Shown here piece by piece: positions 9,209 through 16,894 of a DNA stretch of 64,000 nucleotides. The notes beneath the pieces were generated by a model that was not told where the DNA came from, made no database searches, and worked only from the letters and a program-made list of their open reading frames with translations. Every line of letters begins with the position of its first letter. The stretch's first letter is position 1. The position numbers and the translations under genes were made by a program. Source of the DNA: Monoglobus pectinilyticus (GTDB lineage Bacteria; Bacillota; Clostridia; Monoglobales; Monoglobaceae); contig NZ_CP020991.1 in NCBI RefSeq assembly GCF_002874775.1, forward strand, positions 2,642,451 to 2,706,450, in the 5' to 3' direction.

Positions 9209-9742
9209 TTATAATGCTGTTCCTTTCTTAGGCACAAAAAAGTTTGATATATCTGCTTTTTCAAGAGTAAGCAGTTTTATCTTCTTATCAATACCGCCTG
9301 CATATCCCGTCAGGCTTCCGTTTGAGCCAACTACTCTGTGACATGGCACAATAATAGAAATCGGATTATGACCTACTGCGCCGCCGACTGCTTGGGCAGA
9401 CATTTTAGTCAGACCTTTTTGTTTGGCTATTATATCAGAGATTTCTCCATAAGTCATAGTGTGTCCGTAAGGAATAGTTTTTAAAATTTCCCAAACCATT
9501 TTTCGAAATGGCGTTGTTTTAAATAATAACGGAGGTGTAAAATTCGGTTTTTTGCCTTGAAAATAATTATCAAGCCATCTCTTTGTTTCATTGAAAACTG
9601 ATAATTCTTTTTCTTCATATTTTTCAGGTAAAGTATCTCCGAAATATTTTTGTCCATAAAACCATAACCCGGTTAAGGCTTCACCGTTGCTCGCCAGCAT
9701 AATTCTGCCCAGCGGCGACTGATATTTAAAGGTATATGTCAT
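9209..9742 (-). CDS. ogt: Methylated-DNA--protein-cysteine methyltransferase (Ogt/MGMT)
   Basis: A 177-residue suicide repair protein that removes alkyl groups from O6-alkylguanine. The active-site IIVPCHRVVGSNG contains the acceptor cysteine (C134), preceded by the helix-turn-helix region TPFRKMVWEILKTIPYG and TYGEISDIIA. The 'Arg finger' and asparagine hinge (GGAVGHNP) are present, and GSLTGYAGG matches the active-site loop. Length is normal for Ogt. A GGAGG ribosome site is present ahead of the ATG at 9742. It is unlinked to neighbouring genes and is read leftward. Confidence 0.93.
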   Translation of the reverse strand: MTYTFKYQSPLGRIMLASNGEALTGLWFYGQKYFGDTLPEKYEEKELSVFNETKRWLDNYFQGKKPNFTPPLLFKTTPFRKMVWEILKTIPYGHTMTYGEISDIIAKQKGLTKMSAQAVGGAVGHNPISIIVPCHRVVGSNGSLTGYAGGIDKKIKLLTLEKADISNFFVPKKGTAL

Positions 9743-9984
9743 TTTATTAAACCTCCGATAAAATATTAAATCAGCAGATACTTTATTATTTGCAAATATA
9801 TATATATCATATATTAAATAAATTTTGATATGGTACTTGATTTATAAAAATATTTTGTACCCAACAAAATTTAATTTAAACGTGTTCAGCATATTATATT
9901 ATGTAAGAGTTATTTATATATAATTATGTATACAGTGTTAGTGTTAAGAAATTCGCTCATACTAAAAACACTCCTTTTATAATT

Positions 9985-10863
9985 TTAAATAAACTCAACC
10001 TCTATGCGCCCCATGCCAAATGTGGTGTTTCCGCCAATATGTAATATTTGTGCGGCATACAGCCAGGGAACAAATAAAGATAAATCTCCATGAAAAGACA
10101 TACTTCCCATTAATCCTCCAAAATCCATTTTTTCATTTGTTCTGTTTGAATATCGCTCCATATTAACCAATTCTATATCTTTTTTTGTTGTGATAATCTT
10201 TGACGACAATTTCTGAATATGCTCCATCTTTTCTGTATCAACCCATCCGCCGTAACGTCCGGTAAGAGATTCAATTCTATATGTTATATTTCTAATAATC
10301 GATGAAAAATCAACGTCTTTAAGCAATTCATTGTTACGCCGCCTTCGCAGAGGAGTTAGAAACTTAATTGTCACACTTTCTACATTATCCAATGTTTTAT
10401 AGACTAAAGGTATTTTTCGAATTGCCGCTTGATAAAATGTTCTATCCTGCCAAATGACTCTTTGGTCTGTTTTATGAACAGCCTTATCAAATATGAATTT
10501 ATTCCTGCGCACTCCAAGACGCAGCCCGCCTTGACTGCTTAATGCGTCAATAACATTTTTAGCATATTTGGCGCCGTCACCTAAAAACATTATATCAAAA
10601 TTAAGAATATCATTTTTATAGAATAATTTTTTACCAATCATCGGTGGAACAATAATATAAGGATTTAAAACTTCTTTTCTTTTCTTATCCAGACGTCGGT
10701 TATCATATAAATAATGACAAGCTTCAGTGTCGTTTCTAAGAACATGTCCAATTGCACCGCGAAGCGTGGAGCCGAGGTATGGCGGCAATATTGATTTATC
10801 CTGAGCTATAACTGAGAAGTTGATAGGTAAATATTCTAAATAAAATTCTGTATTTTCTATCAT
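9985..10863 (-). CDS. cas6: Orphan Cas6-like CRISPR RNA endoribonuclease (RAMP protein)
   Basis: A 292-residue protein resembling the Cas6 RAMP family with the PF10040-type C-terminal domain. The N-terminal half has LGSTLRGAIGHVLR, like the early ferredoxin-like fold of these proteins. The C-terminal half has GGLMGSMSFHGDLSLFVPWL and ends HIGGNTTFGMGRIEVEF, the glycine-rich loop with TTFG.GR that is the family hallmark. Cas6 cuts pre-crRNA in CRISPR systems. No other cas gene and no repeat array is in the window, so it is either an orphan serving arrays elsewhere or repurposed. The cutting residues cannot be assigned with confidence. An AAAGGT site lies upstream. Confidence 0.72.
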   Translation of the reverse strand: MIENTEFYLEYLPINFSVIAQDKSILPPYLGSTLRGAIGHVLRNDTEACHYLYDNRRLDKKRKEVLNPYIIVPPMIGKKLFYKNDILNFDIMFLGDGAKYAKNVIDALSSQGGLRLGVRRNKFIFDKAVHKTDQRVIWQDRTFYQAAIRKIPLVYKTLDNVESVTIKFLTPLRRRRNNELLKDVDFSSIIRNITYRIESLTGRYGGWVDTEKMEHIQKLSSKIITTKKDIELVNMERYSNRTNEKMDFGGLMGSMSFHGDLSLFVPWLYAAQILHIGGNTTFGMGRIEVEFI

Positions 10864-11347
10864 AACACATTGCTTACCTTTCTTTTGTAGAAAATAGACA
10901 AAAAATATTTTATTTTGTATTATTTTATCATATATTTAAAAATAATACAAGTATAAATAATATATTTTTGAAAATTATTATATTTGCACATAAAAAATAA
11001 TAAATAAAATAATAACTGATAAAAATATTTTATTATTTATGTATTAAACTTTGATTAATAGGAAAAATATAAGAGAAATTTAATTATGTATGAATACAAT
11101 ATAGGCATCTATAACTTTTTTATTAAATTGTTAAGACTATAAAGTGTATAAATTTTTTAATTATAGAGTTAAGTTTAAAGCTCTTTATAGCAATCAACTG
11201 AATAAAAATTAAATATATACATTTTTAAAATTTAAAATTAAAAAAATATGTCGAAAAAGATAACATAAAAAATTTAAAAAATTTTAAAAAAAGTATTGAC
11301 AATGGATAAAAAAAATAGTATACTATTATCCGTTGAGTTTGATATAT
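10864..11347 (+). promoter_or_regulatory. AT-rich gap ending in the tRNA-Asn promoter
   Basis: 10864-11290 is extremely AT-rich and shows no gene or repeat array. At its end a near-perfect sigma-A promoter is visible: TTGACA (11296-11301), 17-bp spacer, TATACT (11319-11324). Initiation near 11331 would be about 17 nt ahead of the mature tRNA-Asn. Confidence 0.75.
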
Positions 11348-11423
11348 TCCTCTATAGCTCAGCTGGTAGAGCATGCGGCTGTTAACCGCAGGGTCGTTGG
11401 TTCGAGTCCAACTGGAGGAGCCA
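11348..11423 (+). tRNA. tRNA-Asn (anticodon GTT)
   Basis: A 76-nt tRNA with a 7-bp acceptor stem (TCCTCTA/TGGAGGA, one G-T pair), D arm GCTCAGCTGGTAGAGC, anticodon arm GCGGCTGTTAACCGC giving anticodon GTT, T arm with GGTTCGAGTCC and an encoded CCA. A strong promoter precedes it and a stable hairpin with a T run follows, so it is a single-gene transcript. Confidence 0.97.
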
Positions 11424-11426
11424 CGT

Positions 11427-11519
11427 GTACCATAGTAAGAATGTGAACCATTTAGGTTTGGACATTATACTATGGTACTTTTTTATGCCTGTATTTATGC
11501 GCCTTTATGGTGTTTTTTA
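11427..11519 (+). repeat. tRNA-Asn terminator region, left copy of a repeat flanking the RM island
   Basis: The hairpin GTACCATAGT (11427-11436)/ACTATGGTAC (11469-11478) plus TTTTTT is the probable tRNA-Asn terminator. The whole 93-nt stretch, including the unpaired AGGTTTGGA part of the loop and the TATTTATG..CTTTA.GGTGTTTTTT tail, recurs in diverged form at 20081-20171 just after hsdR. The base changes within the stem are compensated on the opposite arm. Confidence 0.7.
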
Positions 11520-11848
11520 TTTTTTCAAAATAGATAGGAAAGTGAAAAAGCACGGAAATGAAAAAAATACTGATATTAATCATTCAGTGCGAACTACTGT
11601 TATATATTTTATTTAATTGTAAAATTCACGGTTTAAGCCAAAAATCAGACTCGTGTTTATTTAGTGTTTTGTATATTAATGTTGCATGAATACGTTCTCT
11701 GTTAAGAAGGGAATCTTTTTAAACACTTCTATTTTGAATGCTTTAATAATTCTGTTTCGATTAAAAATATACCCCTAAATCAATTCGGTTAATTGTATTA
11801 ATATTCACTATCAAACACACGGTTCAACGGTAAAGTTGATACAACGAA

Positions 11849-11874
11849 AAAGGCTTGGTTTCAAACCTTTTTTG
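11849..11874 (+). terminator. Terminator-like hairpin in the gap 11520-12070
   Basis: AAAGGCTTG and CAAACCTTT form a 9-bp stem with one mismatch and a 4-nt loop, ending in TTTTTT. Nothing recognisable lies upstream of it in this gap. The remainder of 11520-12070 shows no convincing ORF. Confidence 0.4.
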
Positions 11875-12075
11875 CGTTTTAGGAGAAAAAATCGGAGTCA
11901 GTTTTGGCTTCGGTTTTTTATTTTCTGTGGTTTTTATTTTCTAAATCGTTTCGGTTAAAAGTAACCCCCTTTGGACTATGTATAAAAAATGATGGTCGTT
12001 TTTGTGCATGGTTATGCTGTATTAAAAAAGGGTATATCAAGGATAATAAACGCCATTAATTTCAAGTAAAGGGAA

Positions 12076-12229
12076 TCTATATGACAATGTTTCACTAATA
12101 TTAAGCATATATCTGCCTGTTTCATAAACAGGAATATTTCTCTCTGAAAGATGTTTGCAATCCTTATCACTGCCAACGTTTACTTTATGCCATTCCTAAT
12201 TTTTAATTCCTCATTATTATTACGCTGTA
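12076..12229 (-). pseudogene. Inverted, truncated copy of the hsdS second recognition region
   Basis: Read on the minus strand, this stretch closely follows hsdS from about 15936 to 16108. Both have AGCGTAAT.ATAATGAGGAATTA, then TAAGGA.T.CAAACATCTTTCAG, TATTCCTGTTTATG.AACAGGC and GATATATGCTTA.T.TTAGTGAA.CATTGTCATAT. It encodes KHLSERNIPVYETGRYML against KHLSDGNIPVYGTGGYML in HsdS. It lacks one of the two 18-bp units found in hsdS and breaks off after about 150 bp. It has no start and is not expressed as such, but it could act as a silent donor for recombination. Confidence 0.7.
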
Positions 12230-12313
12230 CTAAGTTGATGTCATAGCATGTTAATAATCATTAAGAAAAGTTAATAGAGCGAACAAAACAGTTTTGCTTT
12301 TTCGACAAAATCA

Positions 12314-12342
12314 TTGAAATACCGAGAATTATATGCTATAAT
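12314..12342 (+). promoter_or_regulatory. Promoter of the hsd operon
   Basis: TTGAAA (12314-12319), a 17-bp spacer and a consensus TATAAT (12337-12342) lie 47 nt ahead of the XRE gene, which leads the RM operon. Confidence 0.6.
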
Positions 12343-12388
12343 ATAATTATAATCACTTATACTCATACGGAGAGAAAGGGTTGACAAA

Positions 12389-12628
12389 ATGACTGTTAGT
12401 TATAAAAAGCTATGGCATATGTTGCTTGACAGAGATATGAAGAAAAAAGATTTGCAGGAGGCTGCCGGATTATCAGGATATGCAATGCTGAAGCTTGGAC
12501 GGGACGAGAATGTGACAACAGAGGTTCTCGGAAAAATATGCGGGGTTTTGAATTGCACTACGGATGATATTATGGAGTTTATTCCCGACAAAAAAACTGC
12601 GGACGATAAAGCAAAGTCTATTTTTTAG
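12389..12628 (+). CDS. XRE-family helix-turn-helix regulator of the RM operon
   Basis: A 79-residue Cro/C1-type DNA-binding protein of the compact 'HTH_26' kind: YKKLWHMLLDRDMKKKDLQEAAGLSGYAMLKLGRDE with the two-helix motif at about residues 19-45, and EVLGKICGVLNCTTDDIMEF as the final helix. Such proteins commonly sit directly ahead of type I restriction genes and time their expression like a controller protein. That role is inferred. GGAGAGAAAGG is the ribosome site. hsdM starts 53 nt further on. Confidence 0.85.
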   Translation: MTVSYKKLWHMLLDRDMKKKDLQEAAGLSGYAMLKLGRDENVTTEVLGKICGVLNCTTDDIMEFIPDKKTADDKAKSIF

Positions 12629-12681
12629 GATAGTAAAAATGACATATCATAGTAGAAATACAATCAGAAAGGGACTTTTAG

Positions 12682-15255
12682 ATGAATAAACAACAGCTTG
12701 CAAACCGTATTTGGGAGTCAGCAAACAAAATGCGCTCTAAAATTGAAGCCAACGAATATAAAGATTATATCTTGGGCTTTATTTTTTATAAATACTTATC
12801 TGATAAGGAAGTAAAGTTTTTAATAGAAAACGACTACACGGATGAGTTGCTGCCTACGGTGACTGAAGATGATGACGAAACGGTCAGATGGGTTCAGCAG
12901 AACCTCGGATACTTTATATCCTATAATAATCTTTTCTCTACTTGGATATCTATCGGCAGAGATTTTGATGTATCAAATGTGACTGATGCACTTTCGGCTT
13001 TCAACAGAAATATCAGCAGTTCGCATAAAAAAGTATTTGAGAAGATTTTTCAAACGCTTGAAACAGGCTTATCAAAGCTTGGCGACAGTTCAGGTGCAAG
13101 AACAAAAGCTATCAGCGGTCTTTTGCAGCTTATCAAGGATATTCCCATGGACGGCAAACAGGATTATGATGTTTTAGGTTTTATTTATGAATACTTAATT
13201 GAAAAGTTTGCAGCCAATGCCGGAAAGAAAGCAGGAGAGTTTTATACACCTCACGAGGTTTCTTTATTGATGTCCGAAATCGTTGCAAACCATTTAAAAG
13301 GCAAAAATGAAATTGAAATCTATGATTCGACTAGCGGTTCAGGTTCGCTGCTGATTAATATTGGTAAGAGTGTTTCAAAGTATATGCCAAATTCCGATAA
13401 TATAAAGTATTATGCACAGGAGCTAAAAGAAAATACATATAATCTTACCCGTATGAACCTTGTTATGAGAGGAATTAATCCGTCCAACATCACGACAAGA
13501 TGCGCTGATACGCTTGAAGAAGATTGGCCGTTTTTTGATGAAAACGACCCGGTTAATACATACGAGACATTGTATGTGGATGCGGTGGTATCAAATCCGC
13601 CGTATTCGCAGGCCTGGGATCCGTCCAATAAAGAGTCTGACGCAAGATATTCACGCTTCGGTCTTGCACCGAAAGGAAAAGCAGACTATGCCTTTTTGCT
13701 GCATGACTTGTTCCATATAAAGCCTGACGGAATTATGACTATTGTACTTCCTCACGGTGTGTTATTCCGTGGCGGTGAGGAGGGCGAAATCCGCAAAAAT
13801 CTCATTGAAAACAACCATATTGACGCAATAATCGGACTTCCTGCAAATATATTTTTCGGAACAGGTATTCCGACGATAATAATGGTACTTAAACAAAAAA
13901 GAGAAAATACCGATGTCTTGATAATTGACGCTTCAAAGGGCTTTATTAAAGAGGGCAAAAACAACAAGCTTCGTGCATCTGATATTAAACGTATATCGGA
14001 CGCTGTTGCTGCAAGAGCTGATTATCCGAAATTTTCAAGGGTTGTAACTCAAGATGAAATACGAAAAAATCATTATAATCTTAATATCCCACGTTATGTT
14101 GATAGTTCCGAAAGTGCAGAGTCTTGGGATATTTATGCTTCTATGTTCGGAGGAATACCGAAGTCCGAAATAGACGAATTGTGTGAGTATTGGAAAGCGT
14201 TCCCGAATTTGAAACAGACTCTGTTTAACGATAACGGCACTCCATATGTAACACTTGCAGCGAATGATATTAAATCGCAAATAAAAAATCATGCTGATGT
14301 TATTGAGTTTGAAAAAGCTTTCGGAGACACCTTTGCGAACTTCTCTGACTTTCTAAAGGATGAACTCTTATCAAAAATGACAACACTTGCAATAACAAAG
14401 ACTGAAGATGATTTGAGCGAAAATATTTTTGACAGGCTTAAAAATATTCCTTTGATTGACCGTTATGAAGCATATCAAATTCTTGATGATAATTGGTCAG
14501 GTATCTCTGTCGACTTGGAAATTATTCAGACTGAAGGCTTTGAAGCAGCAAAAAAGGTTGACCCAAAGCTGATAATAAAAAAGAAAAATGGCAAGGATGA
14601 AGAAATACAGGACGGTTGGACAGGTCATGTTATTCCTTTTGAGCTTGTCGGAGAAACTTTACTCAGTGATGACTATGCTGCGCTTGCAGCCGATGAGAAC
14701 CGTCTTTCAGAAATTCCTTCAGAATATGAAGATCTGCTCGAAAGCCTGACTGAAGAGGAAAAGGAAAGCGATATTCTTAATGAATCCGGTGACAGCTTTG
14801 TCGCAAAGGAAGTAACCAAAAAGCTCAAGGCATTGAAAAATGAGGAGAAAACGACCGAAACAGCTAAATTTATCGAAAAACTTAAAACATATGAAAAGCT
14901 CGCAAAGGAAGAAAAAGAATTAAAATCCTCAATAAAAAAGAAGTCAGCAGAACTGCAGAAGAAAATAAAGATAACTATTGAAAATCTGAGCGATGAACAG
15001 GTGTATATGTTGCTTGAAAAGAAGTGGATTGAACCGCTTATTGAGGGGCTAAAAGGATTGCCGGACACACTTGTAGACACACTTGTAAGTAAAATCTCTG
15101 CACTACAGACCAAATATGATACTACACTTGACGAGATTGAGGCACAAATCAAGGAAACAGAGTCAACACTGGCAGAAATGATTGACGAGCTTGTGGGAAA
15201 TGAATTTGACATGAAAGGGCTCAGCGAGTTCAAATCGCTGCTTCTAGGTGAATAA
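12682..15255 (+). CDS. hsdM: Type I restriction-modification DNA methyltransferase subunit HsdM
   Basis: An 857-residue adenine-N6 methyltransferase subunit. Residues 1-140 form the HsdM N-terminal helical domain (NRIWESANKMRS...YILGFIFYKYLSDKE). The catalytic domain shows KAGEFYTPHEVSLLM, the SAM-binding motif I IYDSTSGSGSLL near residue 213, and the catalytic motif IV SNPPYSQAWD near residue 305. The C-terminal 350 residues are an acidic, lysine-rich coiled-coil extension (KEEKELKSSIKKKSAELQKK), typical of the long HsdM type. It works as M2S or R2M2S complexes in the cytoplasm. An AGAAAGGGA ribosome site precedes the ATG. Confidence 0.94.
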   Translation: MNKQQLANRIWESANKMRSKIEANEYKDYILGFIFYKYLSDKEVKFLIENDYTDELLPTVTEDDDETVRWVQQNLGYFISYNNLFSTWISIGRDFDVSNVTDALSAFNRNISSSHKKVFEKIFQTLETGLSKLGDSSGARTKAISGLLQLIKDIPMDGKQDYDVLGFIYEYLIEKFAANAGKKAGEFYTPHEVSLLMSEIVANHLKGKNEIEIYDSTSGSGSLLINIGKSVSKYMPNSDNIKYYAQELKENTYNLTRMNLVMRGINPSNITTRCADTLEEDWPFFDENDPVNTYETLYVDAVVSNPPYSQAWDPSNKESDARYSRFGLAPKGKADYAFLLHDLFHIKPDGIMTIVLPHGVLFRGGEEGEIRKNLIENNHIDAIIGLPANIFFGTGIPTIIMVLKQKRENTDVLIIDASKGFIKEGKNNKLRASDIKRISDAVAARADYPKFSRVVTQDEIRKNHYNLNIPRYVDSSESAESWDIYASMFGGIPKSEIDELCEYWKAFPNLKQTLFNDNGTPYVTLAANDIKSQIKNHADVIEFEKAFGDTFANFSDFLKDELLSKMTTLAITKTEDDLSENIFDRLKNIPLIDRYEAYQILDDNWSGISVDLEIIQTEGFEAAKKVDPKLIIKKKNGKDEEIQDGWTGHVIPFELVGETLLSDDYAALAADENRLSEIPSEYEDLLESLTEEEKESDILNESGDSFVAKEVTKKLKALKNEEKTTETAKFIEKLKTYEKLAKEEKELKSSIKKKSAELQKKIKITIENLSDEQVYMLLEKKWIEPLIEGLKGLPDTLVDTLVSKISALQTKYDTTLDEIEAQIKETESTLAEMIDELVGNEFDMKGLSEFKSLLLGE

Positions 15256-15256
15256 G

Positions 15257-16468
15257 ATGTCAGAAAAAAAGAAACCGGTTGTCAGATTTGCCGGATTTAC
15301 CAGCGATTGGGAACAGCGTAAGGTTGGGGATTACTGTGATATGTTCAATGGAGATAGAAGCGTAAAGTATCCGAGTGCACAAGATATGGTTGCGGATGGA
15401 ATTCCATTTATAAATGCAGGAGATTTAGAAGATGGGCGAGTGAAGTTAAGTTCTGCCAATAAAATAACACGTGAAAAATATGATGATTTAGGAGGGGCAA
15501 AACTGCAACTTGGAGATATAGTGTATTGCCTTAGAGGAACTCTTGGGAAAAATGCCTATATAGACAACTTTGATGAAGGAACAGTAGCGTCATCATTAGT
15601 CGCAATTCGTCCTAAAAATATAGATGGTAGATATTTATTTCATGTATTTAATTCTGACATTGAATATCGACAAAGAGTTGTCCATGATGAAGGTGCAGCG
15701 CAGCCAAATTTGTCTGCAAAAAGCGTATCAGAATTTTTGATGCCAGTACCAGATATAGATGAACAAAAAAAGCTTTCTTCTTTTTTTGACCACCTCAACC
15801 ACCTTATCACCCTTCATCAGCGCAAGTGTGATAAATTAAAGAATGTGAAGAAATCTATGCTCGAAAAGATGTTTCCTAAAAATGGACGCAAAGTGTCCGA
15901 AATTCGTTTTGCCGGATTTACTGATAATTGGGAACAGCGTAATGATAATGAGGAATTAGAAATTAGGAGTGAGGAATGGTATATAGTAAGCATTGGCGAT
16001 ATAGTAAGCATTGGCAATGGTAAGGACTACAAACATCTTTCAGATGGGAATATTCCTGTTTATGGAACAGGCGGATATATGCTTAGTGTTAGTGAAGCAT
16101 TGTCATATGATGATGCAATAGGGATTGGCAGGAAAGGCACAATTGATAGACCATATGTATTAAAAGCACCATACTGGACGGTAGATACGCTATTTTATTG
16201 CATTCCGCAAAACAACATTGACTTAAATTTTATATATGCAGTTTTTCAAACGATTGATTGGAAGAAGCTTGATGAGTCAACTGGTGTACCGAGTTTGTCA
16301 AAAGAAAACATTGCTAATTACTCACTTCTCATTCCTCGTTCGGTTGATATACAAAGGAAAATAGGCAGATTTTTTAAAAACTTTGACAATCTCATCACCC
16401 TTCATCAGCGTAAGTTAGAAAAGCTGCAAAATATCAAGAAATCTTGTCTTGAAAAGATGTTCGTTTGA
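15257..16468 (+). CDS. hsdS: Type I restriction-modification specificity subunit HsdS
   Basis: A 403-residue S subunit with two target-recognition domains, each followed by a similar helical spacer: HLITLHQRKCDKLKNVKKSMLEKMF (near residues 176-200) and the closing NLITLHQRKLEKLQNIKKSCLEKMF. Both half-sites of the bipartite DNA target are read by this protein. Each half begins with a similar RFAGFT..WEQR segment. ATG 15257 is chosen for its AGGTG site; it begins one base after the hsdM stop. The second half contains an odd insertion (NDNEELEIRSEEW) made from an AATGAGGAATTAG-type repeat, then a tandem 18-bp unit (15981-16015) giving IVSIGD-IVSIGN. These look like recombination scars. Confidence 0.92.
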   Translation: MSEKKKPVVRFAGFTSDWEQRKVGDYCDMFNGDRSVKYPSAQDMVADGIPFINAGDLEDGRVKLSSANKITREKYDDLGGAKLQLGDIVYCLRGTLGKNAYIDNFDEGTVASSLVAIRPKNIDGRYLFHVFNSDIEYRQRVVHDEGAAQPNLSAKSVSEFLMPVPDIDEQKKLSSFFDHLNHLITLHQRKCDKLKNVKKSMLEKMFPKNGRKVSEIRFAGFTDNWEQRNDNEELEIRSEEWYIVSIGDIVSIGNGKDYKHLSDGNIPVYGTGGYMLSVSEALSYDDAIGIGRKGTIDRPYVLKAPYWTVDTLFYCIPQNNIDLNFIYAVFQTIDWKKLDESTGVPSLSKENIANYSLLIPRSVDIQRKIGRFFKNFDNLITLHQRKLEKLQNIKKSCLEKMFV

Positions 16469-16470
16469 TA

Positions 16471-16501
16471 ATTAGGAATGAGGAGTGAGGAATTAGTAAT
16501 G
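16471..16501 (+). repeat. Short repeat, left flank of the four-helix-bundle gene
   Basis: ATTAGGAATGAGGAGTGAGG-AATTA lies between hsdS and the small gene. An inverted counterpart lies at 16847-16873. A similar stretch is inside hsdS (15944-15979) and, inverted, at 12191-12217. Confidence 0.6.
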
Positions 16502-16849
16502 AAAGAAAATGTAGTTGTTGAAAAATCAAAGGCTTTTGCTGTTAGAATCATTCAACTTTATAAATATATGTATGAAAATAAAAAAGAGTTTGTAATGTCA
16601 AAATAGATTTTAAGAAGCGGAACGAGCATTGGTGCAAATATTGCAGAGGCGGAATGTGCCTTCAGTAAAAAAGACGTTCTTGCAAAAATGTATATTGCAT
16701 TTAAAGAGTGTTCGGAAACAAAATATTGGCTTGAGTTACTATATAAAACTGAATACTTGAGCAAAGATCAATATAATAGCATTGATAGCGACTGCACAGA
16801 ATTATTAAAACTTCTATCGAGTATTACAAAATCGACAAAATATAGATAA
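16499..16849 (+). pseudogene. Four-helix-bundle (S23/IVP-like) protein, broken by an amber codon
   Basis: A 116-codon frame with the classic features of the 23S-rRNA-IVP/four-helix-bundle family: VVVEKSKAFAVRIIQLYKYM, then RSGTSIGANIAEAECAFSKKD and YIAFKECSETKYWLELL. Codon 36 is TAG (16604-16606), exactly where the family has Q in 'SKQ.LRSGTSIGANIAEA', so a single C-to-T change explains it. TAG ends other genes here (for example pcrA), so readthrough is unlikely. The gene sits between hsdS and hsdR, flanked by inverted short repeats, as if inserted as a unit. Confidence 0.8.
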
Positions 16850-16873
16850 TTCCTAATTGCTAATTCCTCATTA
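16847..16873 (-). repeat. Short repeat, right flank of the four-helix-bundle gene (inverted)
   Basis: TAATTCCTAATTGCTAATTC-CTCATTA is the inverted counterpart of 16471-16495 and overlaps the last codon of the broken gene. Together they resemble terminal inverted repeats of a very small mobile unit. Confidence 0.55.
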
Positions 16874-16894
16874 AACAAAGGAAGGAGAAAAATT

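Noticed and set aside
9743-11340. Possible CRISPR array beside the Cas6-like gene
   Set aside because: No regularly spaced direct repeats of 24-40 nt were seen on either side, only AT-rich unique sequence.
16604-16606. TAG read as glutamine (recoding)
   Set aside because: TAG is a normal stop elsewhere in the window (for example pcrA), and other genes show no in-frame TAG. A nonsense mutation is simpler.
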